64,000 nucleotides of DNA from Kitasatospora sp. SolWspMP-SS2h (GCF_003259315.1 NZ_QLLT01000017.1:62001-126000), one strand, 5' to 3'. Positions 1-9,141 are shown, counted from the stretch's first letter. Notes: generated by a model from the sequence alone, not told the origin. Made by a program: numbers and translations.

Positions 1-3000
1 GGGAGCGTCGGCGCGGACCTGGCCCGGGTCGACTGGTCGGCCACGCCGCTCGGTGAGCCCGAGCACTGGCCGCAGAGCCTGCGCACCGCGGTGCGCATCC
101 TGCTGTCGTCGAAGTTCTCCATGTGGATGGCCTGGGGCGAGGAGCTGACGTTCTTCTGCAACGACGCCTACCGGCGCGACACCCTCGGCCAGAAGTACCC
201 GTGGGCCCTGGGCCGCCCCTCCGACGAGGTGTGGGCGGAGATCTGGGGCGACATCGGCCCGCGCATCGACGCCGTCCTCACCACCGGGGAGGCGACTTGG
301 GACGAGGGGCTGCTGCTGTTCCTGGAGCGCTCCGGCTACACCGAGGAGAGCTACCACACCTTCTCCTACAGCCCGCTCCACGACGACGCCGGCACTCCCG
401 TGGGCATGCTGTGCGTGGTCAGCGAGGACACCGAACGGGTCATCGGCGAACGCCGGATGGCCACCCTGCGCGACCTGGGCTCCGACCCCAGCGTGGTGCG
501 GACCGAGCAGGAGATGCTCGACTTCGCCGCCGCGCAGCTCGGCCGCAACCCGCACGACCTGCCGTTCACCCTCACCTACCTCGCCGACGACGAGGGCGGG
601 GCCCGGCTCGCCGCGGCCACGGGCATACCGGCGTCCCACCCGGTCGCCGCGCCCCGGCTCCGGGCGGGCACCGACCCGCTGTGGCCGGTGGCGGCCGCGG
701 CCCACGGGGAGGGCGCCCTGGTCCCCCTGGCCGGCGCGCCGTTCGCCGACCTGCCGACCGGGGCCTGGGAGCAGCCGCCCGTGCAGGCCCTGGTGGTCCC
801 CCTGCTGCAACAGGGCGGCGCACCCTACGGGTTCATGGTGGCGGGCCTGAACCGCTACCGGGAACTCGACGACGGCTACCGCGGGTTCGTCGAGCTGGTG
901 GCCGGGCACGTCGCCGCCGGCGTCGCCAGCGCCCGCAGCTACCAGGCGCAGCAGCGGCGGGCCGAGGAGCTCGCCGAGCTGGACCGGGCCAAGACGACGT
1001 TCTTCTCCAACATCAGCCACGAGTTCCGCACGCCCCTGACCCTGATCATGGGGCCGGTCGAAGAGCTCCGGAACCGGCTCGCCGACGCGGACCCGTACGT
1101 GCGCGAGGAACTCGACGTCGTCCACCGCAACGGACTGCGCCTGGGCCGGCTCGTCAACACCCTGCTCGACTTCTCCCGGATCGAAGCCGGCCGGATGCAG
1201 GCCAGCTACGCGCCCGTCGACCTCGCGGCGGTCACCCGGGAACTGGCCAGCGTGTTCCGTTCCGCCGTCGACCGGGCCGGCCTGGACTTCCGCGTCGACT
1301 GCGCGGCGCTGCCCGAACCGGTGTACGTCGACCGGAGCATGTGGGAGAAGGTGGTCCTCAACCTCCTCAGCAACGCGCTGAAGTTCACCTTCGACGGCTC
1401 GATCACGGTGGCGGTGGAGGCGCGGGACGGCGAGGCCGTGGTCACCGTCGCCGACACCGGGATCGGCGTGCCGGACGAGGAGATGCCCCGGCTGTTCGAG
1501 CGGTTCCACCGCATCGAGAACGCCCGCTCCCGCTCCAACGAGGGCAGCGGAATCGGCCTGGCCCTGGTGCAGGAACTCGTCGGCCTGCACGGCGGCTCCA
1601 TCACCGCGGCCTCCGTCGAGGGGGAGGGGACCCGCTTCACCGTCCGCCTGCCGTTCGGGTCGGCGCACCTGCCCGCCGAGGCCCTCCTCCCGGGTGACGA
1701 GGCCCTCCTCCCGGGCGACGGGGTCCTTCCCGCCCCCGCCGCGGACCCCTACCTCCAGGAGGCCCTGCGCTGGCTGCCCGGCGAGCAGGGCGCCGCGCCG
1801 TCCGGACGAACCGCCCCCGCCCTCCCGCGGGCCGACGACGACGCGCCCGCGGCCGGGGCGGCGCTCCCGGCGCGGGTACTGGTCGCCGACGACAACGCCG
1901 ACATGCGCGAGTACCTCGCCCGCCTGCTGCGCGGCGCCGGGTACCGGGTCGACGAGGTCCAGGACGGACACCAGGCGCTGGGCGCCGTCCGCGCCGACGC
2001 GCCCGACCTGGTGATCAGCGACGTCATGATGCCGGGCCTGGACGGCCTGGCCCTGGTCGGCGCGCTGCGCACCGACCCCCGCACCGCGTCGGTGCCCGTG
2101 CTGCTGCTGTCGGCCCGCGCCGGACAGGAGGCCTCCATCGAAGGCCTCCAGGCGGGCGCGGACGACTACCTGGTCAAGCCGTTCGCCGCCGCCGAACTCC
2201 TCGCCCGGGTCCGCGCCAACATCGAGCTCTCCAAGCTGCGCAACCAGCACGCCCGCTGGCGCACCGCGCTGGTCGACTCCCTCCAGGAGGCCTTCTTCGT
2301 CTGCGACGAGGACGGCACCGTGGTCGAGATCAACGCCGCGTTCGCCGACATCCTCGGCTACGGTCCCGAAGGACTGCCCTACCGGCCCGTGCACCCGTGG
2401 TGGCCCGACGCCGCCACCGACCCCGAGGCGCACCGCCGGGTGACCGAGGCCTTCCAGAACCTGCTCGAAGACAGCCGGGGCAGCTACACCATCCCCGTCA
2501 CCCACCGGGACGGGCACCGGCTGTGGGCCACCGCCACCTTCAACCAGGTCCACGACCCCGACACCGGCCGCACCGCCATCGTCGGCACCTTCCGGGACGT
2601 GACCGCCGAGCACTACGCCATCCAGCGCGAAAGCGCCCTGGCGGCCCTGGGCACCTGCCTGTCGCGAGCCGCCAGCGTGCCGGAGGCGCTGACCGGAGCC
2701 CTGGCCGAGCTGGGGAAGCTCTGGAACGCCCGCCACGTCGAGGCCGTCGTCTTCGACCAGGACGACCGGCCGACCCTCACCGCGACCGACGCCGACCTGA
2801 CCTGGCAGCACCTGCCCGCCGAACACCGCCGGACCCTCACCGAACTGCGCCGGCAGCCCCTGCTCACCGCCACCGCCGGGCAGGACGGCGCGGGCGTCAC
2901 CCTGGAGCACCCCGACGGGCGACTGGTCCTCTGGCTCGACCTCGGCGGCCACCGGCCCTTCACCGGCGAGGACCAGCTCCTGCTGTCCCTGCTGGCCAGC

Positions 3001-4122
3001 CACCTCGCCCAGGGCCTGGCCCGTGCGCACCAGATCGACCAGCAGCGCGAGACCGCCATCGCCCTGCAGCGCGCGATCCTCGGCCCCTCCCACCTCCCCG
3101 ACGGCTTCGCCGTCCGCTACGAGCCCGCCACCCGGCCCCTGGAGGTCGGCGGCGACTGGTACGACACCGTCACCCTGCCGGACGGCCGCATCGGCATCGT
3201 CGTCGGCGACTGCGTCGGCCGCGGACTCGAAGCGGCCAGCGTCATGGGCCAGCTCCGCAGCGCCTGCCGCGCCCTGCTGCTGCAGGACGCCGACCCCGCA
3301 CAGGTGCTGACGGCCCTGGACCAGTTCGCCGCCAGCGTGCCGGGCGCGGCCTGCACCACCGTCTTCTGCGGCGTCCTGGACCCGGAGACCGGCCGCCTGA
3401 CCTACTCCAGTGCCGGACACCCGCCGGGCATCCTCGTCCAACCCGACGGCACCACCCGGCTGCTGGAGGGCGGCCGCTCCCTGCCGCTGGCCGTGCGCCC
3501 GCGCAGGCCGCGCCCGGAGGGCACCTGCACCATCCCGCCCCGGTCCACCCTGCTGCTGTACACCGACGGTCTCGTCGAGCGCCGCCGCCGGCCCATCACC
3601 GCCGGCATCGGCCAGGCCGGCGAGGCCCTCCAGGACGGGCGCAACACGGCCGTCGACGACCTCGCCACCGACGTCATGTCCCGCCTGGCGCCCGCCGACG
3701 GCTACGACGACGACGTCGCCCTGCTGCTGTACCGCCACCCCGCCCCGCTGGAGATGTCCTTCCCCGCCGAGTCCTCGCAACTCGCCCCCGTGCGCAGGGC
3801 GCTGCGGGGCTGGCTCGCGCAGTGCGACCTGCCCCAGGCGACCGTGCAGAACATCCTCGTCGCCGCGGGCGAGGCGTGCGCCAACGCCATCGAGCACGGC
3901 CACCGCGACGCCCCCGGCGACACCGTCTACTTCCGGGCCGAGGCCTTCGTCGACAACCTGCACCTGACCATCGTCGACACCGGGCGCTGGAAGCCGCCCC
4001 AGCCCGAGCACAACACCCACCGAGGACGCGGCATGGGCTTGATGCGCGCCCTGATGCAGCACGTCAGCGTCACTCCCGGACCAGCCGGAACCACCGTCGA
4101 CATGCACACGAGGATCGCCTGA
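1..4122 (+). CDS. Hybrid sensor histidine kinase / SpoIIE-type phosphatase (5' end outside window)
   Basis: The reading frame is open from base 1, and the first 30 residues already read as a PAS domain (VDWSATPLG, WPQSLRTAV), so the true start lies upstream. Visible domains over about 1373 residues: PAS (1-125), GAF (140-310), HisKA with phospho-acceptor His340 in SHEFRTP, HATPase (440-550; N, DTGIG and GSGIGLAL boxes), receiver with phospho-Asp674 in VISDVMMPG, second PAS (760-870), second GAF (880-1020), PP2C/SpoIIE phosphatase (from about 1040; GGDWYD at about 1050) and an RsbW-like ATPase at the C-terminus. It should sense a signal, autophosphorylate, and dephosphorylate a STAS protein in a partner-switching cascade. 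The next gene overlaps it by ATGA and encodes a STAS protein, the likely substrate. Domain calls are firm; the signal is unknown. Confidence 0.93.
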   Translation, partial: GSVGADLARVDWSATPLGEPEHWPQSLRTAVRILLSSKFSMWMAWGEELTFFCNDAYRRDTLGQKYPWALGRPSDEVWAEIWGDIGPRIDAVLTTGEATWDEGLLLFLERSGYTEESYHTFSYSPLHDDAGTPVGMLCVVSEDTERVIGERRMATLRDLGSDPSVVRTEQEMLDFAAAQLGRNPHDLPFTLTYLADDEGGARLAAATGIPASHPVAAPRLRAGTDPLWPVAAAAHGEGALVPLAGAPFADLPTGAWEQPPVQALVVPLLQQGGAPYGFMVAGLNRYRELDDGYRGFVELVAGHVAAGVASARSYQAQQRRAEELAELDRAKTTFFSNISHEFRTPLTLIMGPVEELRNRLADADPYVREELDVVHRNGLRLGRLVNTLLDFSRIEAGRMQASYAPVDLAAVTRELASVFRSAVDRAGLDFRVDCAALPEPVYVDRSMWEKVVLNLLSNALKFTFDGSITVAVEARDGEAVVTVADTGIGVPDEEMPRLFERFHRIENARSRSNEGSGIGLALVQELVGLHGGSITAASVEGEGTRFTVRLPFGSAHLPAEALLPGDEALLPGDGVLPAPAADPYLQEALRWLPGEQGAAPSGRTAPALPRADDDAPAAGAALPARVLVADDNADMREYLARLLRGAGYRVDEVQDGHQALGAVRADAPDLVISDVMMPGLDGLALVGALRTDPRTASVPVLLLSARAGQEASIEGLQAGADDYLVKPFAAAELLARVRANIELSKLRNQHARWRTALVDSLQEAFFVCDEDGTVVEINAAFADILGYGPEGLPYRPVHPWWPDAATDPEAHRRVTEAFQNLLEDSRGSYTIPVTHRDGHRLWATATFNQVHDPDTGRTAIVGTFRDVTAEHYAIQRESALAALGTCLSRAASVPEALTGALAELGKLWNARHVEAVVFDQDDRPTLTATDADLTWQHLPAEHRRTLTELRRQPLLTATAGQDGAGVTLEHPDGRLVLWLDLGGHRPFTGEDQLLLSLLASHLAQGLARAHQIDQQRETAIALQRAILGPSHLPDGFAVRYEPATRPLEVGGDWYDTVTLPDGRIGIVVGDCVGRGLEAASVMGQLRSACRALLLQDADPAQVLTALDQFAASVPGAACTTVFCGVLDPETGRLTYSSAGHPPGILVQPDGTTRLLEGGRSLPLAVRPRRPRPEGTCTIPPRSTLLLYTDGLVERRRRPITAGIGQAGEALQDGRNTAVDDLATDVMSRLAPADGYDDDVALLLYRHPAPLEMSFPAESSQLAPVRRALRGWLAQCDLPQATVQNILVAAGEACANAIEHGHRDAPGDTVYFRAEAFVDNLHLTIVDTGRWKPPQPEHNTHRGRGMGLMRALMQHVSVTPGPAGTTVDMHTRIA

Positions 4123-4412
4123 TGACCACGCCCCTGACCCTCACGCCCGGCCGGCGGCCCGACGGCACGGCCGTGCTCACCGCCGTCGGCGAGATCGACA
4201 TGAGCAACACCGCCGACCTGGCGGACGCGCTCGACCGCATCCAGGGCCCCCTCGTCCTCGACCTCAGCGCCGTCGAGTACCTCGACAGCGCCGGCCTGAG
4301 CGTGCTCTTCCGCCACGCCGACCGGATCGAGCTCGTCGCCAACCCCCTCCTGGACCCGATCCTGGCCATCTCCGGCCTGGCCGACGTCACCGCCGCGGAC
4401 AGCGGTCCGTGA
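4122..4412 (+). CDS. STAS-domain anti-sigma factor antagonist
   Basis: This 96-residue protein is a single STAS domain. The phosphorylatable serine lies in the conserved segment LDLSAVEYLDSAGLSVLF (Ser of DSAGL), and an N-terminal GEIDMSN strand-turn is present. The ATG start overlaps the stop of the preceding kinase/phosphatase gene (ATGA), so the two are translationally coupled. In RsbV/SpoIIAA systems such a protein binds an RsbW-type kinase when unphosphorylated, and the SpoIIE-type phosphatase resets it. The upstream protein carries both the phosphatase and an RsbW-like module, so the pair could form a self-contained switch. The target sigma factor is not visible in the window. Confidence 0.9.
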   Translation: MTTPLTLTPGRRPDGTAVLTAVGEIDMSNTADLADALDRIQGPLVLDLSAVEYLDSAGLSVLFRHADRIELVANPLLDPILAISGLADVTAADSGP

Positions 4413-4425
4413 ACCCGCCGTCCGG

Positions 4426-4453
4426 AGCCCCGGCCGGTGCCCCGGCCGGGGCT
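4426..4453 (+). terminator. Intrinsic hairpin after the STAS gene
   Basis: A perfect 12-bp stem (4426-4437 with 4442-4453) encloses the 4-nt loop TGCC and starts 14 bp after the STAS stop. There is no T-run, as is usual in streptomycetes. It probably separates the phosphatase/STAS operon from the MEDS genes. Confidence 0.6.
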
Positions 4454-4535
4454 TGACGAGCCGACGATAGACTGGCGCGGGCACGCCACTGGGCCATCGG
4501 ACCAGGGCGGCCCCAGGAGGGGCGGTACGAGCCGT

Positions 4536-5438
4536 GTGGTCGAGGTGACGAAGCGCATCACCGGGGATCGCCAGGTCCAGGACATGGGCCAGGGCGACCA
4601 CCTGTGCCTGGCGTTCGACGACGACGAGGAGCAGCGCCGCGTCGTCACCGCCTACCTGCGCGACGGGCTGGAGCGCGGCGAGCGGGTGGTGTACTACGCC
4701 GACCAGTGCGCCCCCCGGCAGGTGCTGGACTGGTTGCGCGCGGCGGGGACCGACCCCGGTGCGGCGCTGTCCGACGGGCGGCTCCGGGTCACCACGGCCG
4801 ACGCCGGCTACCTGGCCGCCGGCCCCTTCGACCCCGACGTGATGGTGGCCGCGCTGAACCGGGAGGTCGCGGACGCCCTGGCGGCCGGCTACACCGGCTT
4901 CCGGGTGAGCGGCGAGATGGGCTGGGCCCTGCGCGGCGTACCGGGCGCCGAGCGGCTCGCCGAGTACGAGCGGAAGGTCGACGCCGTGTTCGCCGCGGGC
5001 CGCGCGTCGGCGATCTGCCAGTACGACGCCCGGCGGTTCGACGCGGCGGCCCTGCACGCCTTCGGCCGGGCCCACCCCGGCCTGGTGGAAGCCGTCCCGC
5101 TGCACAGCAGCTCGACGCTGCGGCTGGTGCCGTCCTTCCACCGGGGCCGGCGCTCGCTGCGGGTGGAGGGCGACGTGGACTTCCACTCCGCCGAGGCGCT
5201 CGCCGCCGCCCTCCGGACCGCCGAGGGGTGGCCCGGCGACATCACCGTGGACACCGGGGACCTGCACTTCCTCGACCTCGCCGGGATACGGGCCCTGGTG
5301 CGCACCGCCGAACGGCTCTCCCCGGGGCGGCGACTGCACATCGTCGACCTCGATCCGATGCTGCAGCACGTGATCAGCGTGGTCGGCTGGGACCAGGAGC
5401 CGGCGCTGGCCGTCACCGCGCGGGAGACGGCCGGATGA
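4536..5438 (+). CDS. MEDS-STAS domain regulator
   Basis: About 300 residues. The N-terminal two thirds match the MEDS (DcmR sensory) domain: DHLCLAFDDDEEQ, a basic/acidic helix LRDGLERGERVVYY, a DA-rich segment and the end motif AICQYDARRFD. The last 85 residues are a STAS-like domain (VEGDVDFHSAEAL, LDLAGIRALV) that lacks the usual serine next to the aspartate, so phosphorylation there is uncertain. I chose GTG at 4536, downstream of AGGAGGGG at 4515-4522; an in-frame ATG at 4437 would sit inside the upstream hairpin. Its stop overlaps the next gene by ATGA, giving a two-gene operon of MEDS proteins. MEDS domains are thought to sense small hydrocarbons or redox state; no ligand can be named here. 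Confidence 0.8.
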   Translation: MVEVTKRITGDRQVQDMGQGDHLCLAFDDDEEQRRVVTAYLRDGLERGERVVYYADQCAPRQVLDWLRAAGTDPGAALSDGRLRVTTADAGYLAAGPFDPDVMVAALNREVADALAAGYTGFRVSGEMGWALRGVPGAERLAEYERKVDAVFAAGRASAICQYDARRFDAAALHAFGRAHPGLVEAVPLHSSSTLRLVPSFHRGRRSLRVEGDVDFHSAEALAAALRTAEGWPGDITVDTGDLHFLDLAGIRALVRTAERLSPGRRLHIVDLDPMLQHVISVVGWDQEPALAVTARETAG

Positions 5439-6481
5439 CCGCTCCCGCAGGCTCGCGCGGCCCCCGCCCCGAGCCGGGGCGAAGCCCAGAGCCGGGGCGG
5501 CACCCTGAGCCGGGGCGAAGCCCAGAGCCAGTGCGAAGCCCCGAGCCGGGGCGGCGCCTGACGCACCAGGCGCTGGTCTACGGCAGCGACGAGGAGTTCC
5601 TCGCCGCCGCGGTGCCGTTCTGCCGCGACGGGCTCGACCGGGGGGACGCCGTCCTCGTGGTGACCACCGGCGCCAACACCTCCCTGCTGCGCCAGGCCCT
5701 GGACGGCGACGCCGCCCGGGTGGAGCTCGTCGACGCCCTCGACTGGTACCGGGCGCCGGGACGCACGCTGGGGGCCTACCACCGTTACGTCGACCGGTGC
5801 ACCGCCGACGGCGCGTACCGGCAGGTGCGGGTGATCGGCGAGTCGGTGTGGCACGGCCGGGACCCGCTGGAGCGGGCCGAGTGGACCCGCTACGAAGCGG
5901 TGATCAACGCCGCCCTCGCCAGTTGTCCGGCGTGGATCGTCTGCCCCTACGACACCCGGGTGCTGCCCCGCGACGTGGTGGACGGAGCCCGTCGCACCCA
6001 CCCGGAGTCGGTGACCGGCCGAGCCGCGCACCCGAGCGGCCGCTACGCCGCTCCCGACGCCGTGGGCGCTCCCTGGACGCGGCGGCTGTCCGCGGTGGCC
6101 GCCGAGGGCGAGCGGGCGGTGCTGCGGTTCGGTGACGATCCGGCTCCCGCGCGGGCCTTCGTCACGGAGCGGGCCGCCTCCCTGGGGCTGGACGACAGGG
6201 GCGTGCAGCGTCTCGTGTTCGCGGTCAACGAGATCGTCACCAATGCCGTCCAGTACGGGGGCGGCGGGCAGCTGACCCTGTGCCGTTCCGGTCACCGCGT
6301 CGTGTGCGACGTCACCAGTCCCTCCCGGGGGAGCGTCGACTGGTACCTGGGCTACCTGCCCCCCGATCCCCGGCAGCCGCGCGGGCACGCCCTGTGGGTG
6401 GTGCGCCAACTGTGCGACCTGGTGGAGATCGACTCCGGTCCGGAGCTGACCACCGTCCGCCTGCACCTGAGCCCGTCCTGA
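5435..6481 (+). CDS. MEDS domain anti-sigma regulatory ATPase
   Basis: 348 residues, start ATG overlapping the previous stop (ATGA). A proline-rich tail (residues 12-40) made of EPGRSP-type repeats precedes a MEDS-like domain (HQALVYGSDEEFL, FCRDGLDRGDAVLVV, WIVCPYDTR). The C-terminal 130 residues are an RsbW-like HATPase: VFAVNEIVTNAVQYGG is the N-box, and GHALWVVRQLCD the glycine/lid region. With its STAS-bearing neighbour this resembles an antagonist/kinase couple in which each partner has its own MEDS sensor. The sigma factor or anti-sigma target is not present nearby. Confidence 0.82.
   Translation: MTAPAGSRGPRPEPGRSPEPGRHPEPGRSPEPVRSPEPGRRLTHQALVYGSDEEFLAAAVPFCRDGLDRGDAVLVVTTGANTSLLRQALDGDAARVELVDALDWYRAPGRTLGAYHRYVDRCTADGAYRQVRVIGESVWHGRDPLERAEWTRYEAVINAALASCPAWIVCPYDTRVLPRDVVDGARRTHPESVTGRAAHPSGRYAAPDAVGAPWTRRLSAVAAEGERAVLRFGDDPAPARAFVTERAASLGLDDRGVQRLVFAVNEIVTNAVQYGGGGQLTLCRSGHRVVCDVTSPSRGSVDWYLGYLPPDPRQPRGHALWVVRQLCDLVEIDSGPELTTVRLHLSPS
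5471..5554 (+). repeat. 18-bp tandem repeat coding EPGRSP
   Basis: About 4.7 copies of an 18-nt unit (GAGCCGGGGCGAAGCCCA and variants) lie in frame at the start of the MEDS-ATPase gene and encode a proline/arginine linker. Copy number may differ between strains. Confidence 0.8.
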
Positions 6482-6546
6482 CGGTGTGCCGGTCCTCACC
6501 GGGCACCTGATCGGGCGGGTCGTGGGGCGGAAGCTCAGGAGAGTCA

Positions 6547-6562
6547 GGGAGAGCGCTCTCCC
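6547..6562. promoter_or_regulatory. LacI-type operator, distal copy
   Basis: The 16-bp perfect palindrome GGGAGAGCGCTCTCCC has the central CG and GAGCGCTC core typical of LacI-family operators, such as the cellobiose regulator CebR box of actinomycetes. It lies about 400 bp upstream of the glucanase start. Confidence 0.55.
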
Positions 6563-6919
6563 GCGGGAGGGATCGCACCCCGTCCGCACGTTCTGCGGCG
6601 GCCACCCCGGCAGGCAAGGGATAGTTCGACTCTTGAACGGAAAGTCACCCGGCCGCTCCCGAGTTCATCCGTCAGGCCGCTCCGGTTCTATGGCAGTTGC
6701 CCGCCCTGGGCGACTGCACCGCCTCTTCGGGCAGGGCCCGCGTCGGCCTTTCACTGAGTCAATCTTGTGTAGCGCAAAAGGGTTTCGTGGGTGCGGATTG
6801 CGTGGAATGCCGGGTCCGGTGTCCGAATAGCGGTATCCGACGCACCGGTCAACGATCAATGTTTCGAAGCCTGTTCACTTCGTTGACGCGACCGCAACAG
6901 GGGCGCAATCATCGCGATA

Positions 6920-6937
6920 TGAGAGAGCGCTCTCTCA
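6920..6937. promoter_or_regulatory. LacI-type operator, proximal copy
   Basis: The 18-bp perfect palindrome TGAGAGAGCGCTCTCTCA lies 27 bp upstream of the glucanase GTG start. It shares 12 central bases with the site at 6547-6562. Its position suggests repression of the glucanase by a LacI-family regulator encoded elsewhere. Confidence 0.65.
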
Positions 6938-6963
6938 GTCAGGACCACTCCAGGAGAGATGCT

Positions 6964-9090
6964 GTGACAGGTAGCCCCCCACCTCGCGCCCTCGCCGCAC
7001 CACCCCGCACGCTGGTCTTCGCGTTCGTCGCCGTCCTCATCGCGACCCTCGTCCTCGCCGTGAACCAGGCCGCCCCCGCCCGTGCCGAGGGCACCCTGCT
7101 GTCGCAGGGGAAGACCGCCACCGCCTCGTCCACCGAGAACGTCGGAACGCCGGCCTCCTCGGCGGTCGACGGCAACGCCGGCACCCGCTGGTCCTCCGCC
7201 GCTTCCGATCCGCAGTGGCTCCAGGTCGACCTCGGCGGGACGGCGACCCTTACCTCCGTCGTCCTCACCTGGGAGAACGCGTACGCCAAGGCGTACCAGA
7301 TCCAGACCTCCGCCGACGGCGCCACCTGGACGAACGTCTACACGACCACGACCGGGCGGGGCGGCTCCGAGAGCCTGACCGTGAACGGCACGGGACGCTA
7401 CGTCCGCATCCTCACCACCCAGCGGGCCACCCAGTACGGCGTCTCGCTCTGGGAGTTCCAGGTCTACGGCACGGCAGGCACCGGTACCGGCACCTGCTCG
7501 ACCACCAACGCCGCCCTGAACCGGGCCGCCACCGCCTCCTCCACCGAGAACGTCGGAACGCCGGCCTCCTCGGCGGTCGACGGCAACGCCGGCACCCGCT
7601 GGTCCTCCGCCGCCGCCGACCCGCAGTGGCTCCAGGTCGACCTGGGCTCCGCGCAGAACGTCTGCGGCGTCCAGCTGTCCTGGGAGAACGCGTACGCCAA
7701 GGCGTACCAGATCCAGGTCTCGGCGGACGGCGCCACCTGGAGCACCGTCTACTCGACGGCCGACGGCCGCGGCGCGACCGAACTGATCACCCTGTCCGGC
7801 ACCGGCCGCTACGTCCGGGTGTACGGCACCCAGCGCGCCACCCAGTACGGCTACTCGCTCTGGGAGTTCCAGGTCTTCACCGGCGGCGGGGGCGGCAACC
7901 CGGGCAACCCGGGCGGCGGGAAGACCCTGCTCTCGTACGGCAAGCCCGCCACCGCCTCGACCTTCCAGGACAGCGGCAACTGCCCGGGCTGCACGCCCGC
8001 CAAGGCCTTCGACGAGGACCCGGCGACGCGCTGGGCGACCAGTGACGTCAACGGCTGGGTCGACCCGGGCTGGATCGCGGTCGACCTCGGCGCGACCGCG
8101 CACGTCACCCAGGTCGTGCTGCAGTGGGACCCGGCGTTCGCCACCGCCTACCAGATCCAGGTCTCCCCGGACGGCACCAACTGGACCAGCGTCTACTCCA
8201 CCACCACCGGCAAGGGCTTCAAGGAGACCCTCAACGTCGACGGCACCGGCCGGTACGTGCGGATGTACGGCACCGCGCGCAGCAACGGCTACGGCTACTC
8301 GCTGTGGACCTTCGACGTGTACGGCACCGGCGGCAGCCCCACCGCGCCGCCCGCCCTCCCGCCGAACCCGGCCAACCCGCCGCGCCTGGTGTGGAGCGAC
8401 GAGTTCAACGGCGCCGCGAACACCAAGCCGGACCCCGCCAAGTGGACCCAGGACCCGGGCAACGGCCAGAACGGCGAGCTGGAGCTCTACACCAACGGTG
8501 ACAACACCAACCTGGACGGCAACGGCAACCTCGTCATCGAGGCCCGCAAGGAGGCCAACGGCCAGTACACCTCCGGCCGGATCAACACCCACGGCCACCT
8601 CGACTTCACCTACGGGCACGTCGAGGCCCGCATCAAGGTCAGCGGCACCCAGGGCCTGTGGCCCGCGTTCTGGATGCTCGGCTCGAACTTCAAGTCCGGC
8701 ACGCCGTGGCCGAACTGCGGTGAGATCGACATCATGGAGCACGTCGGCAAGGTCGCGGACTCGGTGTACTCCACCCTGCACGCCCCGGCCTACAACGGCG
8801 GGAACGGCTACGGCTCGCCGTACACCCTCGCCGGGTCGGACTTCGCCTCCGCCTTCCACACCTACGCCGTCGACTGGGACTCCACCCACATGACGTTCGC
8901 GGTGGACGGCCACAACTTCTTCACCGTCGACCGCGCGACGCTGGAGCAGACCCGTGGCCCCTGGGTGTACGACCACCCCTTCTACATCATCCTCAACAAC
9001 GCCGTCGGCGGTGACTGGCCCGGCAACCCGGACGCCACCACCGTCCTGCCGCAGAAGATGATCGTCGACTACGTCCGCGTCTCGCAGTGA
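6964..9090 (+). CDS. Secreted GH16 beta-glucanase with three F5/8C discoidin-type domains
   Basis: 708 residues from a GTG start preceded by AGGAGAG at 6951-6957. A signal peptide (hydrophobic LVFAFVAVLIATLVLAV, then APARA) is followed by three F5/8 type C (discoidin/CBM32-like) domains at about 41-170, 178-310 and 318-455, a Pro-rich linker, and a GH16 catalytic domain at about 465-708. The catalytic signature EIDIME (Glu587, Asp589, Glu592) is intact. The enzyme should cleave internal beta-1,3 or mixed beta-1,3/1,4 glucan outside the cell, with the discoidin-like domains binding carbohydrate. Domains 1 and 2 are nearly identical in DNA over part of their length, and domain 3 is divergent. 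Two LacI-type palindromes upstream suggest sugar-responsive control. Substrate preference is not resolved. Confidence 0.92.
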   Translation: MTGSPPPRALAAPPRTLVFAFVAVLIATLVLAVNQAAPARAEGTLLSQGKTATASSTENVGTPASSAVDGNAGTRWSSAASDPQWLQVDLGGTATLTSVVLTWENAYAKAYQIQTSADGATWTNVYTTTTGRGGSESLTVNGTGRYVRILTTQRATQYGVSLWEFQVYGTAGTGTGTCSTTNAALNRAATASSTENVGTPASSAVDGNAGTRWSSAAADPQWLQVDLGSAQNVCGVQLSWENAYAKAYQIQVSADGATWSTVYSTADGRGATELITLSGTGRYVRVYGTQRATQYGYSLWEFQVFTGGGGGNPGNPGGGKTLLSYGKPATASTFQDSGNCPGCTPAKAFDEDPATRWATSDVNGWVDPGWIAVDLGATAHVTQVVLQWDPAFATAYQIQVSPDGTNWTSVYSTTTGKGFKETLNVDGTGRYVRMYGTARSNGYGYSLWTFDVYGTGGSPTAPPALPPNPANPPRLVWSDEFNGAANTKPDPAKWTQDPGNGQNGELELYTNGDNTNLDGNGNLVIEARKEANGQYTSGRINTHGHLDFTYGHVEARIKVSGTQGLWPAFWMLGSNFKSGTPWPNCGEIDIMEHVGKVADSVYSTLHAPAYNGGNGYGSPYTLAGSDFASAFHTYAVDWDSTHMTFAVDGHNFFTVDRATLEQTRGPWVYDHPFYIILNNAVGGDWPGNPDATTVLPQKMIVDYVRVSQ

Positions 9091-9095
9091 CCGAG

Positions 9096-9141
9096 GGCTC
9101 CGGGACCGGCCGACCGATCCGGTCCGGCCGGTCCCGGAGCC
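9096..9141 (+). terminator. Strong terminator after the GH16 gene
   Basis: A perfect 16-bp stem (9096-9111 with 9126-9141) lies 5 bp after the stop codon. Its loop contains a further GACC/GGTC pairing. It should end transcription of the glucanase gene and shield the convergent gene. Confidence 0.8.

Larger units (their letters stand above)
6482..6963. other. Intergenic regulatory region upstream of the glucanase
   Basis: This 482-bp stretch has no convincing gene. It starts with an imperfect hairpin (6486-6506) that may terminate the MEDS operon. It contains two palindromes sharing the core GAGAGCGCTCTC (6547-6562 and 6920-6937). Its middle part (about 6740-6930) is relatively AT-rich for this genome and is the likely promoter area. 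An ATG at 6919 is in frame with the glucanase but lies inside the second palindrome. Confidence 0.6.

Noticed and set aside
4453..4473. TTGACG...TAGACT as a -35/-10 promoter before the MEDS genes
   Set aside because: The spacing between the boxes is only 9 bp, too short for a sigma-70-type promoter.
6919..6963. ATG at 6919 as the start of the GH16 glucanase
   Set aside because: It is in frame but lies inside the operator palindrome. GTG 6964 has AGGAGAG at the right distance and gives a normal signal peptide.
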